A stretch of 61,792 nucleotides of DNA, from positions 1-61,792 of the forward strand of contig DBXV01000012.1 in assembly GCA_002309695.1 (NCBI GenBank), written 5' to 3'. The notes under the pieces were generated by a model. It worked only from the letters and a program-made list of their open reading frames with translations. It did no database searches and was not told the DNA's origin. This document shows, piece by piece, positions 59,001 to 61,792 of this stretch. The translations under genes were made by a program, and so were the position numbers. The DNA comes from Myxococcales bacterium UBA1203. GTDB lineage: Bacteria > Myxococcota > Myxococcia > Myxococcales > UBA5297. Within the stretch, counting starts at the first letter, position 1. The number at the start of each line of letters is the position of its first letter.

Positions 59001-61792
59001 GTCGAGGCCAATGGTCAGGCCAGCTTCGTCAGTCCCGCCGACAATTCGGCACCACTGATTGGGTTCGTCACATGAGCCGGAGAATTGGCAGGTATTGGAG
59101 CAGTTCCGATTGTCGAAATAGAAATCGGGGCAATTTCCGGCGGCATAAATCGGGCTGCCGTGGTTGTAGTCGCAGTCTTCACCGTTATTGATCTGGCCGT
59201 CGCCGCAATAAGCTACGCAGCTTTCGCCGGACGGATAGTAGCCGTTGTCGCAGTGCCACGTGCATTCGGAGGTCTGAGGATCCCAACCGCTTCCATTCCA
59301 CGTCTGCGTAAATGTTCCCGGTGAATCGTAGCTGGAATGCGCCGGCTTGGTGTTGTTGCAGGCAATCGTCTGCGTATTGGAAACACATTCACTTCCAACT
59401 TTATGGAATCCAGACGCGCAATCCCACGTGCAGGTCTGGGACGCCGGATCCCACCCCGAATCCGTCCAGGTCTGCTGGAAAGTAGAGGGAACGCACACAC
59501 CATGGTTCGGCAGGCTGGGGCAGGTGCACTCGGTAGTCTGCGTATCAGGCTCACATGAACCGCCATTGGTCGAGAGATGATAATGTTCGTCGCAGTCCCA
59601 ATGGCATTCATAATTTTCCGGGGGCTCCCAAGTTGTTCCATTCCAGTTTTGAGTGAATGTCGCCGGATTGTAATGCGAATGCGCCGGCTTGGAGCTGGTG
59701 CAATCCATCTGGCGCTCACTGTCGGTGCAGTAGTTATCCTTGGGATTTTCTTTGACTAAGCAGAACTGACCTTCCGGGCAGCCTTTTTCAGCATTGCATT
59801 CGAGGCACATGGGGCCGCCGTTATCGGGCAAGTCGTAGCAGACGCCCGAATCGCACCCAATCCAATCTCCCCTGCCCTCATTCTTATTCGGGTCGCAGAA
59901 TTTGCCTTCAAATTCGCCCGAACCGCATTGATTCACGATGCAGAAATGGACGGTCAGCTTGCCGTCCGGAGTGACTTCGCTCAATTCGGTGGGTGTCTGA
60001 TTATTCTCAGACCCGACGATGGTGCAGTAATGCCATTTCTCCTCCTGCCCGAATTGATAGCGCCACACGTAGGAGAATGGGCTGTTCTCAATGATGTAAT
60101 CGGGGTCTGCCCCGGCGTTTCGCAGAAGTTCAAAGGAGACGTCGGCCTTCATTTCGGCATTATTGCGGTCGGCGATTTTGTTGAATTCGCTGCCGAGCTT
60201 GAACCAGCCCTCGTCGCCGCCCTGGCCGATTTTGACGAACAGCTCGGCCTTGAATTGTTCGGAATCCGGCGCGTGGCCTTTGTCGGTGAGACCTTCGATG
60301 TAGAATTGCGCATACGAGGTATCTTTTGTTCCGTCGTCGCGGCCGATTCTCAGGCCGGCTTCGTCAGTCCCGCCGACAATTCGGCACCACTGCTTGGGCG
60401 CATCGCACGAACCGGAGAGCTGGCAGGACTCAGTGCAGCCGCGATTGTCGTGATAGAAATCAGGGCAATTCGCAGCGGCGGCATAAATCGGATGGCCATT
60501 GTTGTAGTCGCAGAGCTCACCGTTATTGATCTGGCCGTCGCCGCAATAAGCCACGCAGCTGTCGCCGGACGGGAAATAGCCGCTGTTGCAGTTCCACGCG
60601 CAGTCAGCCGGGGTGCTCCAGCCATTCGCCTCAGTCCAGTGAATCGGCACGTCGGCATTGACGGAAGTGGCGTTTGCGGGCGCGGCGTCACGGCAGGGCG
60701 CGGTGGCGTCGTCCGAGATGCAGGTGGTGTTGTTCTCGGTGTGGAAGTTGGCGTTGCAGTTCCACGCGCAGTTGGCCGGGGTGCTCCAGCCATTTGCCTG
60801 CGTCCAGGTCACAGTCACATTGGCGTTGACGGACGTGGCGTTCTCAGGCGCGGCGTTGTGGCAGGCCACTTCCTTCGTGTTTGAAATGCAGGTGGCGTCG
60901 TCTTCGGTGTGGAAGCCGCTGACGCAGTCCCAGTCGCAGGCTTCAGCCTCGGGCTCCCAGCCGTTGTCGCCATAGATTTGATGGATGTTCTCGTTGGAGG
61001 CCGTGGCGTGCTGGGGGATGGTTCCGATGCAGGGAACGTCGCGCTCGTCGCCCACGCAGGCATCGCCGGTCTGGTTCTTGTGGTAGTTCGCGTCGCAGTT
61101 CCACGCGCACTCGGGCGTCGGGTTCCACGAGCTGGTGGTTGTGTTCCAGGTCACGGTCACGTTGGTGAGCACGGGCTGGGAATGGATCGGATGGTTGTCG
61201 ATGCAGGGAACGCTGTCCGTGTTGGAAACGCAGGCGTCGTTGACGCGGTGGAAATCTGGATTGCAGTTCCACGCGCAGTCGGCCGGGTCACTCCACGCAT
61301 TTCCGTTCCAGTGAATGGGCACGTTGGCGCTGACGGAAGCGGCGTTGGCGGGCGCGGCGTCGTGGCAGGGCGCTGTGTCGTCGTCCGAGATGCAGGTGGT
61401 CTGGTTCTCGGTATGGAAGCCGGCGTTGCAGTTCCACTCGCAGTTGGCGGCGTTGCTCCATCCGGAGCCTTCCGTCCACGTCACGGTCACGAGCGCATTG
61501 ATGGAGGAAGCATTGTCGGGAGCGGCGCTCGTACAGGCCACTTCCTTCGAGTTGGAAACGCAGGTGGCGCCGTCTTCGGTGTGGAAGCCGCTGATGCAGC
61601 TCCACTCGCAGTTGGCCGGCGTGCTCCACGCATTTCCGTTCCAGTGAATGGCCACGTTGACGATGGTGGAAATGGCGTTTGCGGGCGCGGCGTCGGTGCA
61701 GGGCGCGGTGGCGTCGTCCGAAACGCAGGCCGAATGTTCCTCATGGAATCCGCCGTCGCAGGTCCAGCGGCAGGCCTCGGCCGCGGGCGCCT
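53082..61792 (-). CDS. Giant Cys-rich repeat surface protein, 5'-partial
   Basis: The frame runs from the window edge to a stop at 53082, more than 2,900 residues; the true start is outside. From N to C it has several roughly 43-residue Cys-rich repeats (CxWNCNxxFHTExxTTCIS...APC). Two large near-duplicate blocks follow (about 60.6-59.7 and 59.2-58.4 kb). Each begins with a DUF4215-like C-G-D-G-Q-I-N-N-G-E-x-C-D-Y and continues with QWCRIVGGTDEAGL. Then come more repeats of the type FTQTWNGxxWxPxxxxC, and a set of roughly 70-residue repeats with CDFEYGGCVPCTxDYGC. It ends CVPPPVKE. The many Cys imply an extracellular disulfide-rich fibre or adhesin. No anchor is visible. Confidence 0.8.
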   Translation of the reverse strand, partial: APAAEACRWTCDGGFHEEHSACVSDDATAPCTDAAPANAISTIVNVAIHWNGNAWSTPANCEWSCISGFHTEDGATCVSNSKEVACTSAAPDNASSINALVTVTWTEGSGWSNAANCEWNCNAGFHTENQTTCISDDDTAPCHDAAPANAASVSANVPIHWNGNAWSDPADCAWNCNPDFHRVNDACVSNTDSVPCIDNHPIHSQPVLTNVTVTWNTTTSSWNPTPECAWNCDANYHKNQTGDACVGDERDVPCIGTIPQHATASNENIHQIYGDNGWEPEAEACDWDCVSGFHTEDDATCISNTKEVACHNAAPENATSVNANVTVTWTQANGWSTPANCAWNCNANFHTENNTTCISDDATAPCRDAAPANATSVNADVPIHWTEANGWSTPADCAWNCNSGYFPSGDSCVAYCGDGQINNGELCDYNNGHPIYAAAANCPDFYHDNRGCTESCQLSGSCDAPKQWCRIVGGTDEAGLRIGRDDGTKDTSYAQFYIEGLTDKGHAPDSEQFKAELFVKIGQGGDEGWFKLGSEFNKIADRNNAEMKADVSFELLRNAGADPDYIIENSPFSYVWRYQFGQEEKWHYCTIVGSENNQTPTELSEVTPDGKLTVHFCIVNQCGSGEFEGKFCDPNKNEGRGDWIGCDSGVCYDLPDNGGPMCLECNAEKGCPEGQFCLVKENPKDNYCTDSERQMDCTSSKPAHSHYNPATFTQNWNGTTWEPPENYECHWDCDEHYHLSTNGGSCEPDTQTTECTCPSLPNHGVCVPSTFQQTWTDSGWDPASQTCTWDCASGFHKVGSECVSNTQTIACNNTKPAHSSYDSPGTFTQTWNGSGWDPQTSECTWHCDNGYYPSGESCVAYCGDGQINNGEDCDYNHGSPIYAAGNCPDFYFDNRNCSNTCQFSGSCDEPNQWCRIVGGTDEAGLTIGLDDGTKDTSYAQFYIEGLTDRGHAPEADQFTAELFIKIGQGGEDGWVKLSSEFNKIADRNNAEMMADVSFERLQNAGVDPGYLIDHSPFQYVWRYQFGQEEKWHYCTIAASQNDMTPTDLSKVTPDGKLTVNFCIVNQCGSGEFEGKYCEPTKNDGRGEWVECTSGVCYDAPNGKPSCLACNETQGCAEDEHCIVKENPLNNYCESNLRTEACTCSAPANGHCTETTFEQTWNGSAWNPPSHQCAWECDTNYHPSGNGCAPDTRSQDCNNTIPQHSHYASPGTFTQTWNGTIWYPETSSCDWACDSNYHKEGNSCVYNHRENQYCTCPSDIPEHGMCNRVTFPQDWVNNAWSPSSETCDWTCTDGTIRIGKQCGTCADVVLDKGYDWNSSNPEEVWQAVLKGSEICSEANLGKACDFEAGRCVPCTSDYGCEDKQYCRLDPENPEKNKCEQSCIQGVLDITHLTPNISEWKPEDWEAAHAASLTVCEGLGFAGRVCDMTYGGCVPCTENYGCKDNESCFISPVSPELNACVTSCTELTLTQAELKLPLENQDDLDKFNITGISVCVETLGHKDTVCDLASGLCVPCVDGFGCKDEKVCIINEAYPILNECGKGCESDDQCNKDSNGKLPYCDKESGTCEPCQTGYHWDDKKEACVADKQDEKCDCSAPDYAHCTENTFQQIWNHQIEQWLPTSHQCAWDCNTNYHPSGNGCAPDTRPQACNNKPANSHYTGATTFTQTWNGSSWAPATASFSQCPWECDTNYNQSGDTCVAATQTIACNNSIPQHSHYASPGTFTQTWNGTIWYPETSSCEWACDTHYHTSANGSSCEPDTQQANCTSSKPAHSHYNPATFTQTWNGQAWDPATYTCLWECDSSYHKEGNSCVYNTRTTEYCTCPSLPETEICLREKFEQTWNGSGWSPSSKTCDSAACATGYHPNATHDDCEPDSCFDLTIQKTGLSLPSSHWNTQQWNLFNEGGKVVCKDLELHGTVCDPDSGLCVPCTVNYGCEDKQYCNIDPENPEKNYCEEYCTETVLEMAQLSLPTSNWTDKQWKNVRQKALEYCYSHGHEGMVCDFEYGGCVPCTEDYGCDEKQYCNIDSVNPEKNHCEESCVSTVLDKAHLSLPTSNWNPDDWAKARTEALAYCKDAGHEGMVCDFEYGGCVPCTTDYGCDDSTYCHLDPVNPEQNYCENSCTAPVIEQAGLSQTPISNWTPDDWAKAKTVALKYCEGLGYKEMVCDFEYGGCVPCTTDYGCNKEDYCHLDPEIPQNNQCEQSCIPSVLDKTGLQLPTSKWKPEDWASANAAGVSVCEDDFKQPGTVCDFEYGGCVPCTDNYGCKENETCSLSPVAPELNECITSCTQLTIQKTGLPFPLENPDQLSVFNEAGMAVCKDEFNQPGTVCDLNSGLCVPCVLGFGCEKETVCIVNELDPSHNECGKPCESNEQCSKDTNGALPFCINGSCERCQDGEHWDEGVGKCTNDIQKSTLCTCSQPSNAQCIETYFTQTWNHQIEQWMPSSEMCAWKCNDGYHQSGNICTSNTREISCNNYKPSHSHYLGTGKFEQTWNEDTGAWEPATSDCKWDCDTNYYLSDGTCIYKGGGGTGGGGGDTCADAGAKAVGQELDIFNKPLETPDDQLLFAQAHEAANKWCLVNDPYSPICHVFEDGSSECVACDELYPACMNGYKCEIHPEAPAENHCIETCRLSGASVYNQNPKLVEEANALGQQWCAEYGTGGVCDFDSGECVKCTATAGCDFEEGLQYCTINPTNPQENTCDIKEHENCYWATLKHDGYESLAEYGFWWNNPEIKFSEVLAKIDEFGGQKYCDDKSCDYPTGQCFTCTDAEGCTPDEYCAYTDDTHQERRCEPLKSDTACSLDGRLWWDGNEWTTCLGKCGPSFDKPEEFACGQSCSAYAWNNAGIPYDEYNDRMNVILAAGDGDAWASLTHLYSLGNAYCQKVMPEGSNATVCDMFTGQCVPPPVKE
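56578..56663 (-). repeat. 86-bp perfect direct repeat in the giant gene, copy 1
   Basis: As far as I can read, the 86 bases are identical to 58108-58193. They encode the T-W-N-G-T-I-W-Y-P-E-T-S-S-C region of a Cys-rich repeat. Confidence 0.75.
58108..58193 (-). repeat. 86-bp perfect direct repeat in the giant gene, copy 2
   Basis: Identical to 56578-56663 over 86 bases, 1.5 kb apart, so recombination could delete or duplicate the part between them. Confidence 0.75.

Noticed and set aside
53082..61792. Regularly spaced repeats that could suggest a CRISPR array
   Set aside because: The repeats are coding, imperfect, in one reading frame, and have no unique 30-40 base spacers. No cas genes are near.
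1..61792. tRNA or rRNA genes
   Set aside because: I searched for tRNA-like cloverleaf ends and rRNA signatures while reading and saw none. A tRNA scan would settle it.

Overview
The window looks like an origin-proximal piece of a chromosome from an anaerobic, probably host-associated bacterium on the deltaproteobacterial/Myxococcota side of the tree. Three things suggest this. There is a superoxide reductase, a rubredoxin and a ferredoxin-linked thioredoxin system. There are lipoproteins with myxobacterial-style RCC1 propellers and DUF7151-like segments, and a giant DUF4215-like Cys-rich surface protein. dnaA and dnaN are separated by a short spacer carrying a DnaA box. The taxonomic placement is inference.

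Layout. 1-731: partial Rpn-like nuclease (-). 1.2-6.6 kb: four tandem ankyrin-repeat lipoproteins (+) and an ankyrin remnant. 6.8-7.9 kb: thioredoxin, ferredoxin:thioredoxin reductase and desulfoferrodoxin (-). 8.6-10.5 kb: a fifth ankyrin lipoprotein. 10.6-24.4 kb: an AT-richer accessory island of paralogous gene families, nearly all on the minus strand. 24.6-26.4 kb: a fused HsdM-HsdS-like protein with a damaged catalytic motif. 26.8-28.4 kb: an exported ankyrin protein and a ZIP metal transporter. 28.6-33.8 kb: twin RCC1 lipoproteins. 33.8-37 kb: the dnaA/dnaN origin region. 37.1-41.9 kb: a small lipoprotein, ychF, a further ankyrin lipoprotein and an EamA transporter. 42.1-45.1 kb: a foreign-looking membrane/coiled-coil protein and an AAA/DUF4143 ATPase. 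45.5-49.1 kb: smc. 50-52.7 kb: an N-terminally truncated Fic protein, L-serine ammonia-lyase and a 53-residue rubredoxin. 53.1 kb to the window edge: the C-terminal >2,900 residues of a giant Cys-rich repeat protein.

The best candidate for an undescribed system is the island. It combines (i) a domain beginning M-S-K/R-T-Y-K-x-H-G-H-K, found alone twice and once fused to a YqiA-like serine esterase; (ii) three paralogues with an HTH-like segment and a zinc ribbon, each behind the same conserved DNA leader; (iii) four cytoplasmic ankyrin proteins that share an L-T/S-D-x-E-I-R N-terminus; (iv) three proteins with a P-H-x-H/M-type motif; and (v) a family of small acidic proteins, one broken by a nonsense codon. 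The duplicated, partly fused and decayed arrangement resembles conflict-type loci (toxin/immunity or defence), but no function is shown by the sequence.

A second signal lies across the whole window. The octamer TTTGGGTG occurs far more often than chance predicts and points away from the dnaA/dnaN region on both sides (16 of 18 copies). This is what a KOPS-like or Chi-like chromosome-polarity sequence would look like. It is absent from the island. Several families of short palindromic REP-like repeats fill many of the remaining intergenic gaps.
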